Below are positions 16,702 to 26,120 of a DNA stretch of 64,000 nt, piece by piece; position 1 is the first letter of the stretch; every line of letters begins with the position of its first letter. The notes below the pieces were generated by a model. That model saw only the letters and a program-made list of their open reading frames with translations. It made no database searches and was not told the DNA's origin. Both the position numbers and the translations under genes were made by a program. The stretch spans positions 310,001 through 374,000 of the forward strand of contig NZ_JAGGQG010000006.1 in assembly GCF_018613415.1 (NCBI RefSeq), given 5' to 3'. Source of the DNA: Bacillus sp. ISL-18. GTDB lineage: Bacteria > Bacillota > Bacilli > Bacillales > Cytobacillaceae.

Positions 16702-16721
16702 TATGTGAAATGATTCACATA
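16702..16721. promoter_or_regulatory. Rex operator 2 upstream of adhE
   Basis: ATGTGAAATGATTCACAT has eight-base arms TATGTGAA/TTCACATA and keeps the GTGAA-N4-TTCAC core of Rex sites. It lies between the first operator and the ribosome binding site, just after a TATACT at 16694 that could also be a -10. Confidence 0.8.
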
Positions 16722-16743
16722 GATAATAATTGGAGGGAATATC

Positions 16744-19347
16744 ATGTCAGTAGTAGAAAAGCAAGTAAAAGGCAAACAGGATGTAACAAACATGATTAAT
16801 GTCTTGGTTGAAAAGGGTTTAAAAGCTTTAGAGGAATTTAGAGGTTTTGATCAAGAGATGATTGACGAGATTGTTAAGCAAATGGCACTTGCAGGTCTTG
16901 ATCAGCACATGCCTCTAGCCAAACTCGCTGTCGAAGAAACTGGAAGAGGCGTTTACGAGGATAAAATCATTAAAAATATGTTTGCAACCGAGTATGTCTA
17001 TCACAATATTAAATATAACAAGACAGTTGGTATTATCAATGAGAATGAACACGAAGGCATGATTGAAATTGCCGAGCCAGTGGGTGTTGTGGCAGGGGTA
17101 ACACCTGTGACCAATCCAACATCAACTACCATGTTTAAATCACTCATTTCCATTAAGACACGGAATCCAATCATCTTTGCATTCCATCCATCCGCACAAA
17201 AATGCAGCAGTGAAGCGGCCAGAGTGTTAAGGGATGCAGCCATTAAAGCAGGGGCACCAGAGAATTGTATTCAATGGATTGAAACACCTTCTTTAGAAGC
17301 AACACAAGCACTTATGAACCATAATAAAATATCCATGATTCTGGCCACTGGCGGTGCGGGCATGGTGAAATCCGCATATAGCTCAGGAAAACCAGCTCTA
17401 GGAGTTGGACCAGGAAATGTTCCATGCTACATTGAAAAAACAGCTAATCTTAAACAAGCGGTGAATGACTTAATTCTTTCAAAAACATTCGATAATGGTA
17501 TGATTTGTGCGTCTGAACAAGCCGTTATTATTGATAAAGAAATTTACAAAGATGTAAAAAATGAAATGATCGCTAACAACTGCTATTTCTTAAGTGAAGA
17601 AGAAAAAGAAAAGGTAGAAAAATTAGTCATAAACGAACATTCTTGTGCAGTTAACCCTGATATTGTCGGTATGCCTGGATTTAAAATTGCTGAAAAGGCT
17701 GGAGTGACGGTTCCGGAAGGCACAAAAATCCTTATAGCGGAATTGAAGGGTGTGGGTCCTAAGTATCCGCTGTCTAGGGAAAAATTAAGTCCAGTTTTAG
17801 CTTGCTATAAAGTGAATTCAACAGATGAAGGCCTAAAAAGGGCAGAAGAAATGCTTGAATTTGGCGGTTTAGGGCACTCTGCTGTTATTCATACCAATGA
17901 TCAAAACGTAATTAAACAGTATGGTTTACGTATGAAGGCAGGACGAATCATTGTCAATGCTCCATCTTCACAAGGTGCCATCGGAGATATCTATAATGCT
18001 TATATGCCATCCTTAACACTTGGCTGCGGAACATATGGCGGCAACTCTGTTTCAACAAACGTAGGTGCAGTTCATTTAATAAATATTAAGAAAGTAGCTA
18101 AGAGGAACGTGAATATGCAGTGGTTTAAGGTGCCATCTAAAATCTATTTTGAGAAAAATTCAACTCAATATTTAGCAAAAATGCCGAAAATTTCTAAAGC
18201 TTTTATTGTTACTGACCCTGGAATGGTGAAATTAGGATATGTGGACAGAGTCCTTTACTACTTACGGAAGCGTCCGGATTATGTACATTGTGAAATTTTC
18301 TCTGATGTTGAGCCAGATCCATCTATCGAAACGGTTATGAAGGGCGCCGAAATGATGGCAAACTTCCAGCCTGATGTGATTATTGCCCTAGGCGGCGGGT
18401 CTGCAATGGATGCAGCTAAAGGAATGTGGCTGTTCTACGAATATCCAGATGCTGAATTCTTTGGCTTAAAACAAAAATTTCTTGATATTCGTAAACGGAT
18501 TGTCAAATATCCTCATTTAGGTCAAAGAGCACAGTTTGTTGCGATTCCAACAACATCCGGTACAGGTTCTGAAGTCACATCTTTCTCTGTTATTACGGAT
18601 AAAGAAGCCAATATCAAATATCCTTTAGCTGACTATGAGTTAACACCGGATGTTGCCATTATCGATCCGCAATTTGTTATGACGGTTCCAAAACATATCA
18701 CAGCTGATACTGGTCTCGACGTCTTGACACATGCAATTGAAGCCTATGTATCTTGTATGGCAAATGATTTCACTGATGGACTAGCGATGAAAGCTATTCA
18801 GCTTGTATTTGAATACCTCCCAAGAGCTTATCGAAATGGCCAAGATGAAGAAGCCCGCGAGAAAGTGCATAACGCATCTACCATTGCCGGCATGGCCTTT
18901 GCGAACGCATTCTTAGGCATTAACCACAGCTTAGCCCATAAGCTGGGGGCGGATTTCCATATTGCACATGGACGTGCAAATGCTGTTCTATTACCGCATG
19001 TTATTCGTTATAATGCAACAAAGCCTAAGAAGTTTACGGCGTTCCCTAAGTACAATCACTTCAAGGCCGACAAGCGCTATGCTGAGATTGCAAGAACGTT
19101 AGGTTTACCAGCAGCTACTATTGAAGAAGGGGTAGAAAGCTTGGTTCAAGCGATTATCCGCTTAGCTCAGGAATTGGAAGTTCCAATGAGTCTTGCCGCA
19201 AATGGGATAGATTCAGCAGAATTTGAGAGTAAGATTGACTTACTATCCGATCGAGCTTTCGAAGATCAATGTACAACAGCAAATCCTAAACTTCCGTTGG
19301 TAACAGAATTAGCTGAAATCTATCGCTTAGCGTACAAAGGTATTTAA
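16744..19347 (+). CDS. adhE: Bifunctional acetaldehyde-CoA / alcohol dehydrogenase
   Basis: An 867-residue AdhE. The N-terminal aldehyde dehydrogenase half (about 1-440) has the catalytic Cys255 in NGMICASEQ. The C-terminal iron-dependent alcohol dehydrogenase half has the nucleotide loop GGGSAMDAAKG and the metal-binding histidines in HSLAHKLGADFHIAHGRANA. It reduces acetyl-CoA through acetaldehyde to ethanol, using two NADH, and works as spirosome filaments in other bacteria. TTGGAGGG precedes the ATG. The two Rex operators directly upstream indicate induction at high NADH, that is, under oxygen limitation. Length and motifs are complete. Confidence 0.97.
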   Translation: MSVVEKQVKGKQDVTNMINVLVEKGLKALEEFRGFDQEMIDEIVKQMALAGLDQHMPLAKLAVEETGRGVYEDKIIKNMFATEYVYHNIKYNKTVGIINENEHEGMIEIAEPVGVVAGVTPVTNPTSTTMFKSLISIKTRNPIIFAFHPSAQKCSSEAARVLRDAAIKAGAPENCIQWIETPSLEATQALMNHNKISMILATGGAGMVKSAYSSGKPALGVGPGNVPCYIEKTANLKQAVNDLILSKTFDNGMICASEQAVIIDKEIYKDVKNEMIANNCYFLSEEEKEKVEKLVINEHSCAVNPDIVGMPGFKIAEKAGVTVPEGTKILIAELKGVGPKYPLSREKLSPVLACYKVNSTDEGLKRAEEMLEFGGLGHSAVIHTNDQNVIKQYGLRMKAGRIIVNAPSSQGAIGDIYNAYMPSLTLGCGTYGGNSVSTNVGAVHLINIKKVAKRNVNMQWFKVPSKIYFEKNSTQYLAKMPKISKAFIVTDPGMVKLGYVDRVLYYLRKRPDYVHCEIFSDVEPDPSIETVMKGAEMMANFQPDVIIALGGGSAMDAAKGMWLFYEYPDAEFFGLKQKFLDIRKRIVKYPHLGQRAQFVAIPTTSGTGSEVTSFSVITDKEANIKYPLADYELTPDVAIIDPQFVMTVPKHITADTGLDVLTHAIEAYVSCMANDFTDGLAMKAIQLVFEYLPRAYRNGQDEEAREKVHNASTIAGMAFANAFLGINHSLAHKLGADFHIAHGRANAVLLPHVIRYNATKPKKFTAFPKYNHFKADKRYAEIARTLGLPAATIEEGVESLVQAIIRLAQELEVPMSLAANGIDSAEFESKIDLLSDRAFEDQCTTANPKLPLVTELAEIYRLAYKGI

Positions 19348-19357
19348 TGAAAGTACA

Positions 19358-19390
19358 AAAAACTCAAGCCTATTGGTTTGAGTTTTTTGT
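19358..19390 (+). terminator. Intrinsic terminator after adhE
   Basis: AAACTCAA/TTGAGTTT arms with a nine-base loop and a T run. Confidence 0.85.
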
Positions 19391-19406
19391 TGTTTTTAAA
19401 AACTCC

Positions 19407-19559
19407 TTAGAAAAACGATTTGACTATATCTTCATGCTTATTACATTCAGTACAGGTATATTCGATTTCAAGGGCGTCTTCTCGAACCATGTGTTCTGTT
19501 TCCTTTTGGCATTGCTCACAATATAGAGTTCTTGGGATTTCGATCATTTTGTCAGCCAT
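19407..19559 (-). CDS. 50-residue zinc-ribbon-like protein
   Basis: The minus strand encodes a 50-residue protein with two CxxC pairs, YCEQCQKETEH and YTCTECNK, spaced like a small zinc ribbon. Starts are possible at 19559 (ATG directly after AAAAGG) or at the fifth codon, an ATG beginning MIEIPRTLYC, whose spacing from AAAAGG is better. The four cysteines and sensible composition support a real gene despite the short length. It converges on adhE. Function unknown; nucleic-acid or protein binding is typical of such ribbons. Confidence 0.65.
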   Translation of the reverse strand: MADKMIEIPRTLYCEQCQKETEHMVREDALEIEYTCTECNKHEDIVKSFF

Positions 19560-19705
19560 CCTTTTCGTTTTTTTCGAGCTGTGTGATTATAAGTTTAATA
19601 TCCCAGATATCAGTTGAAAAATTCCCTAAGGATATATAATATTTACCACATTTAGGTTGACATTAACTAAGTAAAGGTATGAAAGAGTAGAAGGGGGAAT
19701 TTTAC

Positions 19706-20476
19706 ATGGATAAAAACACGATGGAAACATGTACCAAGATTCTAAAAGATGCCAAGAACATTATTGTTCTGACTGGTGCGGGCATTAGCACGGAATCAGG
19801 TATCAAAGACTTTCGTTCGCGAACAGGGATTTATAAACTGGCACCTGAATACATCCTTTCGCTCGATTATTTTTATAAATACCCAAAAGAATTTTATCAG
19901 TTTGCGATTGAAAATTTGTACCACCCAGAGGCCGTTCCAAATAAAGGTCATCAAATCCTGGCGAAGTGGGAGAGAGAAGGTAAGGTAAGCTCGATTATTA
20001 CCCAAAATATTGACGGTCTTCATCAAAAAGCAGGCAGCACGAATGTAATTGAGTTTCATGGAACAATCAAAACAGCCACCTGTCAAAACTGCGGAAAGAC
20101 TTATGCTATTAGTGAGATGATTACTCGGTTCGAAACAATCGAGGATTTTTATGTGTGCAGTCATTGTAAAACAAAACGGAAAGAAGACCAGTTCATTAAA
20201 CCGGATGTGGTTTTGTTTGGGGATACTGGTGAATGGTTTTCAATGGAAGGGTTTAACCATATTCTTAATCAAATTCGCAAGGGAGACTGTTTATTAGTAT
20301 TAGGAACCAGTTTAAAGGTAACGCCTTTCTCCACCTTTCCGCAATATAAAAGTGCCGGGGTCCCGGTTATTATTATTAATAAGGGAGATACTCCATACGA
20401 CTTTGCACCGAATACCTTTGTTATAAAAGAATCAATTGGAACAACACTTATGACGATGAATGAAAATGTTAACTGA
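19706..20476 (+). CDS. NAD-dependent protein deacylase, Sir2 family
   Basis: A 256-residue sirtuin. It has GAGISTESGIKDFRS, the NAD-binding TQNIDGLH, the catalytic H118 in VIEFHGT, a four-cysteine zinc site (C126/C129 and the CSHC pair), LGTSLKVTP and IINKGDTP near the end. Sirtuins remove acetyl or other acyl groups from lysines, for example on acetyl-CoA synthetase, while consuming NAD. All catalytic residues are present. The gene is monocistronic with AGAAGGGGG before the ATG. Proximity to NADH-linked genes (adhE, NDH-2) is noted but may be chance. Confidence 0.92.
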   Translation: MDKNTMETCTKILKDAKNIIVLTGAGISTESGIKDFRSRTGIYKLAPEYILSLDYFYKYPKEFYQFAIENLYHPEAVPNKGHQILAKWEREGKVSSIITQNIDGLHQKAGSTNVIEFHGTIKTATCQNCGKTYAISEMITRFETIEDFYVCSHCKTKRKEDQFIKPDVVLFGDTGEWFSMEGFNHILNQIRKGDCLLVLGTSLKVTPFSTFPQYKSAGVPVIIINKGDTPYDFAPNTFVIKESIGTTLMTMNENVN

Positions 20477-20483
20477 CAAAATT

Positions 20484-20528
20484 AAGCTCGGGGGACATTC
20501 TGTATGTCGGGTGGCCCTGAGCTTTTTT
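20484..20528 (+). terminator. Intrinsic terminator after the sirtuin gene
   Basis: Outer arms AAGCTC/GAGCTT with GGG/CCC, an inner GACAT/ATGTC stem, then TTTTTT. Confidence 0.85.
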
Positions 20529-20635
20529 CGGACGAGGATTTAAATTCACTTTGTCTTTAGTGATTGGAATGATATACTTTAGTTGCCAAAATTTGGCCAG
20601 TAATGAATAGGATAGATGAATCGGAGGAGAATATC

Positions 20636-21139
20636 ATGTTTACTTCTATTAATGAATTTAGCCAAGAATGGAACCAGGAAGCTGCATCTACCCAAAAGGT
20701 TTTGGATGCCTTAACGGACGAGTCGCTTCAACAACCAGTATCCTCAGAGGATCGAACATTAGGCAGAATTGCCTGGCACATTGTTACCAGTACTCCTGGC
20801 ATGATAAATGAATTTGGAATAACGATTACCAATGTGGAAAACGCGGACAGAACCCCTGCATCTGCACAAGAAATTGCTGACACTTTTAGAAAGGTCAGTG
20901 CTGATGTTGTGGAACAAGTACAAAAACAATGGACAGATGAGTCATTACAGGAAATGCAGAATGTGTTTGGGATGAATATGCCAAAGGCGGCCACACTTTC
21001 ACTTTTAATTAAACATATTATTCATCATCGCGGACAGATGACTGTTTTAATGCGTCAAGCAGGGTTGCAGGTTCCTGGAATCTATGGTCCGTCAAGAGAA
21101 GAATGGAGCCAAATTGGAATGGAAGCACCAGCACTATAA
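20636..21139 (+). CDS. DinB-like metal-dependent protein
   Basis: A 167-residue four-helix-bundle protein of the DinB/YfiT type. Metal-ligand histidines are seen in GRIAWHIVTSTPG (near residue 48) and in the IIHHRGQMTVLMRQAGL helix. Some DinB-fold proteins are bacillithiol or mycothiol transferases, which is possible in a Bacillaceae host, but the substrate is not evident. The ATG at 20636 follows CGGAGGAGA; the frame upstream to 20603 lacks such a site. It converges on the next gene over a shared terminator. Confidence 0.83.
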   Translation: MFTSINEFSQEWNQEAASTQKVLDALTDESLQQPVSSEDRTLGRIAWHIVTSTPGMINEFGITITNVENADRTPASAQEIADTFRKVSADVVEQVQKQWTDESLQEMQNVFGMNMPKAATLSLLIKHIIHHRGQMTVLMRQAGLQVPGIYGPSREEWSQIGMEAPAL

Positions 21140-21208
21140 AAAAGCGAAGATTGTTTATTTAAGGTAACAATAATTATATTATGTAAACTGATAGCGGATA
21201 TATTAAAA

Positions 21209-21247
21209 GATGCCTGGTTTAGATTAATCAAACCAGGCATCTTTTTT
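21209..21247. terminator. Bidirectional terminator between convergent genes
   Basis: Perfect 12-base arms (GATGCCTGGTTT and its complement) with A and T runs on the outer sides. Confidence 0.92.
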
Positions 21248-21251
21248 TCGG

Positions 21252-21929
21252 TTATTTTTTAGCCTGTTTATATAATTCGATTGTTTTATAGCCTTCGCCT
21301 AAAACCGTCTCCATTTCAAGCTGACGTTTTTCCTGTGTTTCTTTTCTTTTTGCGCTATAGATATAGCGGGCCCAATCCTTTTGATAGCCTGGTGTTAATT
21401 CATTGTATTTGTTTAACAGTTCCTCATTTTTTTGCAGGTACTGTTTAATATCATCAATATGAACAATGTAGTCATCCACACATTGGCTGCTTTTGCTGCT
21501 GGCCGATTTTTTCGGCTTTTTGGGGGTGGACTTTAAACCAACAATAGTAAACACATCATTTAGGCTTACCATTCTGGCAAACTTGATGTTGCTGTTTAGC
21601 ACATATCCGTCCTCATCGGAAGGGAGGGCACTAATAAAACTGTCACGGTCTATGTATTCTTTATATACTTTATTGTTCTTTTTTGGGTAAGCGAAGTATA
21701 AATAGCCATTGTCCTCTAGCAATTTTTTCTCAATTACATTTTGAAGTTCTCTTGTGAATTCCTCTAAGCTAAAAATAAAACTAAAGATAAGATCATAAGT
21801 ATCTTTTTCAATAGAGGAGTCATACTCTAGTTCTTGGAATTCATCGATTTGTTCAGGTTTATGGAGGATAAGTTTGTTTGCATATTTCTCCAAGTTTAAT
21901 TTATCCACTACACTTTTTGGGGCAGCCAT
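21252..21929 (-). CDS. YdeI/OmpD-associated-family-like protein
   Basis: A 225-residue soluble protein. The C-terminal 55 residues (LTPGYQKDWARYIYSAKRKETQEKRQ and onward) fit the short OmdA/YdeI domain, in which a Tyr/Trp helix and an Ala-Lys-x-x-x-Thr-x-x-x-Arg helix recur. The N-terminal part (residues 1-125) resembles the DUF3052-like domain found with it (LILHKPEQIDEF, LLEDNGYLYFAYPK). A lysine-rich linker (KKPKKSASSKSS) joins the two. YdeI relatives have been linked to bacteriocin or peptide tolerance, but no mechanism is known to me. Confidence 0.65.
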   Translation of the reverse strand: MAAPKSVVDKLNLEKYANKLILHKPEQIDEFQELEYDSSIEKDTYDLIFSFIFSLEEFTRELQNVIEKKLLEDNGYLYFAYPKKNNKVYKEYIDRDSFISALPSDEDGYVLNSNIKFARMVSLNDVFTIVGLKSTPKKPKKSASSKSSQCVDDYIVHIDDIKQYLQKNEELLNKYNELTPGYQKDWARYIYSAKRKETQEKRQLEMETVLGEGYKTIELYKQAKK

Positions 21930-21976
21930 GATTTTACTCCTTCACATATAAAAATTTAAGCCAGCTCTTTCTCATC

Positions 21977-22960
21977 TTAGTTTAGCACTTCAGGATTAAT
22001 CAAGTTTTTAGGGCGCTTGCCTGTTAACCCCGCACGTAAATTTTCGACGGCAAGTTCAGCCATTTTCAGTTCTGTTTCATAGGTTGACGAGCCGATATGT
22101 GGTGTTGTGACAACATTTCGGAACTGAAGCAGTGGATGGTCCTTTTTTACAGGCTCTATTTGATAAACGTCCAAGGCAGCACCATGAATTTCTTTCTTCT
22201 TTAATGCATCTATTAATGCTGCTTCATCAACCGTTTTACCACGGGAACCATTTACAAATATACAAGACTTCTTCATCAATTTAAATTCTCGTTCGCCAAT
22301 TAAATGCTCCGTTTCAGGGGTTAAAGGCGTCATCAAGCAGACGAAATCGGATTCTTTTAGTAATGTATCAAGGTTACAATAGGAGGCATGATATTTTTCT
22401 TCTGCCTCTAAATTACGGGTTCGATTATGGTACAAGATATCCATATCAAATCCTAAGTGTGCCCGTTTAGCGATGGCGGAGCCGATTTTACCCATACCGA
22501 TTATTCCAAGGGTTTTATGGTGAACATCTATCGCATATTCGGCGGTGGTTAAATGTCCTTGCCAGTTTCCAGATTTCACAAAGTGGTCCAATTCTGCAAT
22601 ACGGCGGGCAGAAGCTAGGAGGATTCCGAAAATGGCATCTGCTGTCGTATCTTCGAGGACGCCAGGCGTATTCGTTCCCATCACGCCGCGTTTCGACATC
22701 ACCTCAATGGAAAGATTATTATAGCCGGTGGAATTATTTGATACGATCTTCAACTTTGGTGCTCGATCAAGTAGTTCCTGATCGACCGGCAGTGTCAGTC
22801 CGACAATCCCTTCCACATCCTTAAGTGCCTCTAAAAAAGCCGGATCAGTTTTTGGATTAACACTATCAAAAATTTGCACTTCAAAATGATCGTCTAGTTT
22901 TTCAAGTACTTCGGTTAATTCAAGGTTATAAGCAATGACTTTTCGTTTCACTTGTACCAT
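21977..22960 (-). CDS. D-isomer-specific 2-hydroxyacid dehydrogenase
   Basis: A 327-residue NAD(P)-dependent reductase. The Rossmann motif is GMGKIGSAIAKRA, and the active-site Arg, Glu and His lie in NGSRGKTVDE, YQIEP and TPHIGSST. Best matched to the glyoxylate/hydroxypyruvate/2-ketogluconate reductase branch (Bacillus YvcT-like) rather than to D-lactate dehydrogenase or SerA; it lacks an ACT domain. AGGAGGAGA stands very close to the ATG. The C-terminus ends cleanly at GKRPKNLINPEVLN, as in family members. Confidence 0.87.
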   Translation of the reverse strand: MVQVKRKVIAYNLELTEVLEKLDDHFEVQIFDSVNPKTDPAFLEALKDVEGIVGLTLPVDQELLDRAPKLKIVSNNSTGYNNLSIEVMSKRGVMGTNTPGVLEDTTADAIFGILLASARRIAELDHFVKSGNWQGHLTTAEYAIDVHHKTLGIIGMGKIGSAIAKRAHLGFDMDILYHNRTRNLEAEEKYHASYCNLDTLLKESDFVCLMTPLTPETEHLIGEREFKLMKKSCIFVNGSRGKTVDEAALIDALKKKEIHGAALDVYQIEPVKKDHPLLQFRNVVTTPHIGSSTYETELKMAELAVENLRAGLTGKRPKNLINPEVLN

Positions 22961-23154
22961 TCTCCTCCTAAATTGGAAGTCTAATATATGCCTCTATAAA
23001 GTGACATAAAGCTAGATAGGTGTCAACAATTCTGAAAACAAATTGATCGTTTTGCAAAAAATGAAGATTTTGTGTATGAAGGTAATTTCTTACACCGAAC
23101 ACATGCTTACTATACTATAATAAGGTATAGAGTATGTGAAGGAGTGAGCAAACT

Positions 23155-24348
23155 GTGGTCTATGAAAAAAAGAAAGTAGTTATTTTGGGTGGAGGCTATG
23201 CAGGATTAATGACAGCTGTTTCGCTGCAGAAAAAGGTCCATCCTTCTAGAATAGACGTTTATTTGGTAAATAAGAATGATTACCATTATTTCACGACAAA
23301 GGTGCATGAAATGGGTGCAGGGACAGTGAATCCCGAGTCCATCAGGCTGCCAATCCGAGACCTTATTGACCCTCATTTTGTCACGTTTATCCAAGATGAA
23401 GTCATAAACTTAAATCTTGAAAGAAAAATAGTAGAGTGTAAAGATCATACGTTACCATATGATTATGTAGTCTTTGGAATTGGCGGTGCACCAAAAAACA
23501 ATGAAATTCATGGATTAACCGAGCATGGTTTTTTCTTATTTGATTGGGAAGGCTCGTACCGGCTTAGGGAGCATATCGAAAAGCAATTTTTAGAATATGG
23601 CCAAAATCCAAGCGGGCCATTAAATTTGGTCATAGGAGGTACGGGGTTCACGGGAATGGAATTTATTCATGAATTAAAGGAAAGAATTCCTCGTCTCTGT
23701 AATTTGTATGGAGTCGAAAGGGAGGATGTCCACATCCTAATTATTGAACCTGGGAAGAAAATTCTCCAAGGCTACCCTGAGGCGATAGTGGCTGATACAA
23801 CTAAATCATTGAAAAAGATCAACTGTGAGTTTTTAGTAGGAGTTTCAGTCTCACAGGTGGAATGTGACCAGATCCGATTAGCAGACGGAAGGGTAATCCC
23901 AACGAAAACGTTTGTTTGGGCCGGAGGAGTTCAAGGGAATCCTATTCTCCAGATCGAGGAATTTGAGCGGATGGACGCTCGTGTCAGGTTAAATGAGTTT
24001 TGTGAGGTCCCTAATTACCCCGATGTGTATGTCTTAGGTGATGCATCTGTAAGCTTTAATGAAAAGGGAGAACCGTATCCTCCCACAGCACAGATTGCCA
24101 TTCAACAAGGTCAATATTGTGCCTATAATATTGCAATGAAAATATACGGGCAGCCGGCAAAACCATTTCACTACATCTATAGAGGGATGGTCATGTCGCT
24201 GGGAAGTAAGAATGCTTCAGGTATTGTTTATCATCATCATATTAATGGCAGGTTGGGCTCGTTCATGAAATGGTTAATCGAAATGCGGTACTACTTTATG
24301 CTTGGGGGACTACGCTTAGTTCGGAAAGAATGGAAGAGCGCTGAGTAA
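23155..24348 (+). CDS. Type II NADH dehydrogenase
   Basis: A 397-residue FAD enzyme starting with GTG after AAGGAGTGAGC. It has the FAD loop GGGYAGL (12-18), the NADH-binding GGTGFTGME, the FAD-contacting VLGDASVSF and the quinone-site signature PPTAQIAIQQGQ. The C-terminal hydrophobic helix region (MKWLIEMRYYFMLGG) provides peripheral membrane attachment. Such enzymes pass electrons from NADH to menaquinone without pumping protons. Motifs match Ndh/YumB-type Bacillus proteins; YumB is the nearer by memory. No operon partner is adjacent, and a terminator follows about 70 bases after the stop. Confidence 0.9.
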   Translation: MVYEKKKVVILGGGYAGLMTAVSLQKKVHPSRIDVYLVNKNDYHYFTTKVHEMGAGTVNPESIRLPIRDLIDPHFVTFIQDEVINLNLERKIVECKDHTLPYDYVVFGIGGAPKNNEIHGLTEHGFFLFDWEGSYRLREHIEKQFLEYGQNPSGPLNLVIGGTGFTGMEFIHELKERIPRLCNLYGVEREDVHILIIEPGKKILQGYPEAIVADTTKSLKKINCEFLVGVSVSQVECDQIRLADGRVIPTKTFVWAGGVQGNPILQIEEFERMDARVRLNEFCEVPNYPDVYVLGDASVSFNEKGEPYPPTAQIAIQQGQYCAYNIAMKIYGQPAKPFHYIYRGMVMSLGSKNASGIVYHHHINGRLGSFMKWLIEMRYYFMLGGLRLVRKEWKSAE

Positions 24349-24417
24349 ATAGAGGTGGTCTTAACCGAAAGAAAATAACCCACAAGATGAAATAAGGTCA
24401 AAATAGCTAGAATATGC

Positions 24418-24439
24418 CCTCATAAATGAGGGTTTTTTT
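24418..24439 (+). terminator. Intrinsic terminator after the NADH dehydrogenase
   Basis: CCCTCAT, loop AA, ATGAGGG, then seven T. Confidence 0.85.
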
Positions 24440-24592
24440 GATTTTTTTTATTGAAATGAATACGTGGTACTATACAAACTAGCCTATTATTTTGCTAAAA
24501 TAGTAAGTAATAAGTTTGGGAAAAAAGTACTTTTTATGATAAAGTTAGTTTTCTGAATAATGAAGTAATGATTGGTTTAGGAGGAGAAGCGA

Positions 24593-25759
24593 ATGTGGGA
24601 TCTTGACATGAATATAGATCAAATTGCAAGAATAAAAGTAATTGGTGTTGGCGGCGGAGGAAATAACGCGGTTAATCGAATGATTGAAGATGGAATACAG
24701 GGTGTAGAATTTATTGCTGTGAATACAGATGCCCAGGCTTTAAATCTTTCTAAAGCGGAAATTAAAATGCAAATTGGCGCCACCTTAACAAGAGGTCTTG
24801 GTGCTGGTGCCAATCCGGAAGTCGGCAGACGAGCAGTAGAAGAGAGCAGAAAGCAGCTGCAAGAAGTATTAGACGGAGCAGATATGGTATTCGTAACGGC
24901 AGGTATGGGCGGAGGTACTGGGACAGGTGCCGCTCCAGCTATTGCAGAAATTGCCCGAGAACTAGGTGCTCTTACGATTGGGGTTGTCACACGTCCGTTT
25001 GGCTTTGAAGGCAAAAAACGAGCAGTCAATGCTGCCAGCGGAATTGAATTAATGAGAGAAGCGGTAGACACTCTCATTATTATTCCGAATGACCGTCTCC
25101 TTCAGATTGTTGACAAAAAAACCCCAATGTTAGAAGCATTCCGTGAGGCAGATAATGTCCTTCGCCAGGGTGTTCAAGGTATATCTGACTTAATTGCGGT
25201 TCCAGGACTCATTAACCTGGATTTTGCCGATGTAAAAACGATTATGACGAACCAGGGAACGGCGTTAATGGGCATTGGGGTGGCGAAAGGTCCAGATCGT
25301 GCCGTTGAAGCAGCGAAAAAAGCGATCTCCAGTCCTTTACTAGAAACCTCAATTGATGGAGCGCAAGGTGTGTTAATGAACATTACTGGCGGCAGTAATT
25401 TAAGTCTTTATGAAGTACAGGAAGCTGCTGACCTAGTCGCGTCCGCCTCCGACCATGAATTAAATATGATTTTTGGCTCTATCATTAACGACAATTTAAA
25501 AGACGAAATTATGATCACGGTCATTGCAACAGGGTTTATGAATAGCGAAAATGAATTACATAGACCTTCTGCCGCTCCTGTGACGGAAGCTCCTACTCAG
25601 CCAAAACGTGAGGAAAGTTTTAAGCATAATGTCTATGAGCACGAAGGACAAAGGCAGCAGCAGGATGAACAAATATATGAATACAATCGTTCCTACCAGG
25701 GTCAAGAAGAATCACTGGATATTCCAACTTTTTTACGAAATCGGAACAGAAGACGATAA
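24593..25759 (+). CDS. ftsZ: Cell division GTPase FtsZ (stand-alone copy)
   Basis: A 388-residue FtsZ with all core parts: [13 protein letters not shown], the GTP signature GGGTGTG at 106-112, the T7 loop [10 protein letters not shown], a variable Gln/Glu-rich linker, and the C-terminal partner-binding peptide [12 protein letters not shown]. It should polymerise with GTP and bind FtsA/SepF/EzrA-type partners. AGGAGGAG precedes the ATG. The neighbours are an NADH dehydrogenase and an MFS transporter, not ftsA or other dcw genes. It is therefore either a relocated ftsZ or, more likely, a second copy. Divergence from Bacillus FtsZ by memory is modest (for example [15 protein letters not shown] at the N-terminus). 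Confidence 0.95.
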   Translation: MWDLDMNIDQIARIKVIGVGGGGNNAVNRMIEDGIQGVEFIAVNTDAQALNLSKAEIKMQIGATLTRGLGAGANPEVGRRAVEESRKQLQEVLDGADMVFVTAGMGGGTGTGAAPAIAEIARELGALTIGVVTRPFGFEGKKRAVNAASGIELMREAVDTLIIIPNDRLLQIVDKKTPMLEAFREADNVLRQGVQGISDLIAVPGLINLDFADVKTIMTNQGTALMGIGVAKGPDRAVEAAKKAISSPLLETSIDGAQGVLMNITGGSNLSLYEVQEAADLVASASDHELNMIFGSIINDNLKDEIMITVIATGFMNSENELHRPSAAPVTEAPTQPKREESFKHNVYEHEGQRQQQDEQIYEYNRSYQGQEESLDIPTFLRNRNRRR

Positions 25760-25765
25760 TTGATA

Positions 25766-25808
25766 ACACTCCCTATTCACTGTTTTTTGAATGGGAGTGT
25801 TTCTTTTT
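25766..25808 (+). terminator. Intrinsic terminator after ftsZ
   Basis: ACACTCCC and GGGAGTGT arms with an inner ATTCA/TGAAT pair, followed by TTTC and five T. Confidence 0.88.
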
Positions 25809-26120
25809 ATGTGTGGGAGAGGTTCCTTCTTGTTTTGAAATCGGAACTTTGTCTTTCCACCATTTTAAAAAGTATGATTAATAATTCGGTTTTAGATGAA
25901 AAATAGTTTTAAGGTACGTCTTGATCAGGGTATCAAATAGATATGAGTATGGAATTTTTGGACTCCTTGTATAAAATAGTGGATTGAATGTACTCGCTTT
26001 TATAAAAACTCATTATTAATGATTATTTTTCCATTGCAATACTTGAACCAAAGGTATAAGATATACTTTATGCGAATTTAACGTACAAAATATAAACAAA
26101 GCTTCCAAGGGGGAAACTAA
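25809..26120. other. Intergenic region before the MFS gene
   Basis: About 310 AT-rich bases without a credible gene. The only candidate signal is a promoter near the end: -35 TTGCAA and -10 TAAGAT, 17 bases apart, about 60 bases before the ATG. No riboswitch or operator was recognised. Confidence 0.4.

Noticed and set aside
24619..25077. Minus-strand ORF of 152 codons inside ftsZ
   Set aside because: Composition is that of an antisense shadow (Pro/Ala/Ser-rich), without a ribosome binding site, opposite a firmly identified gene.
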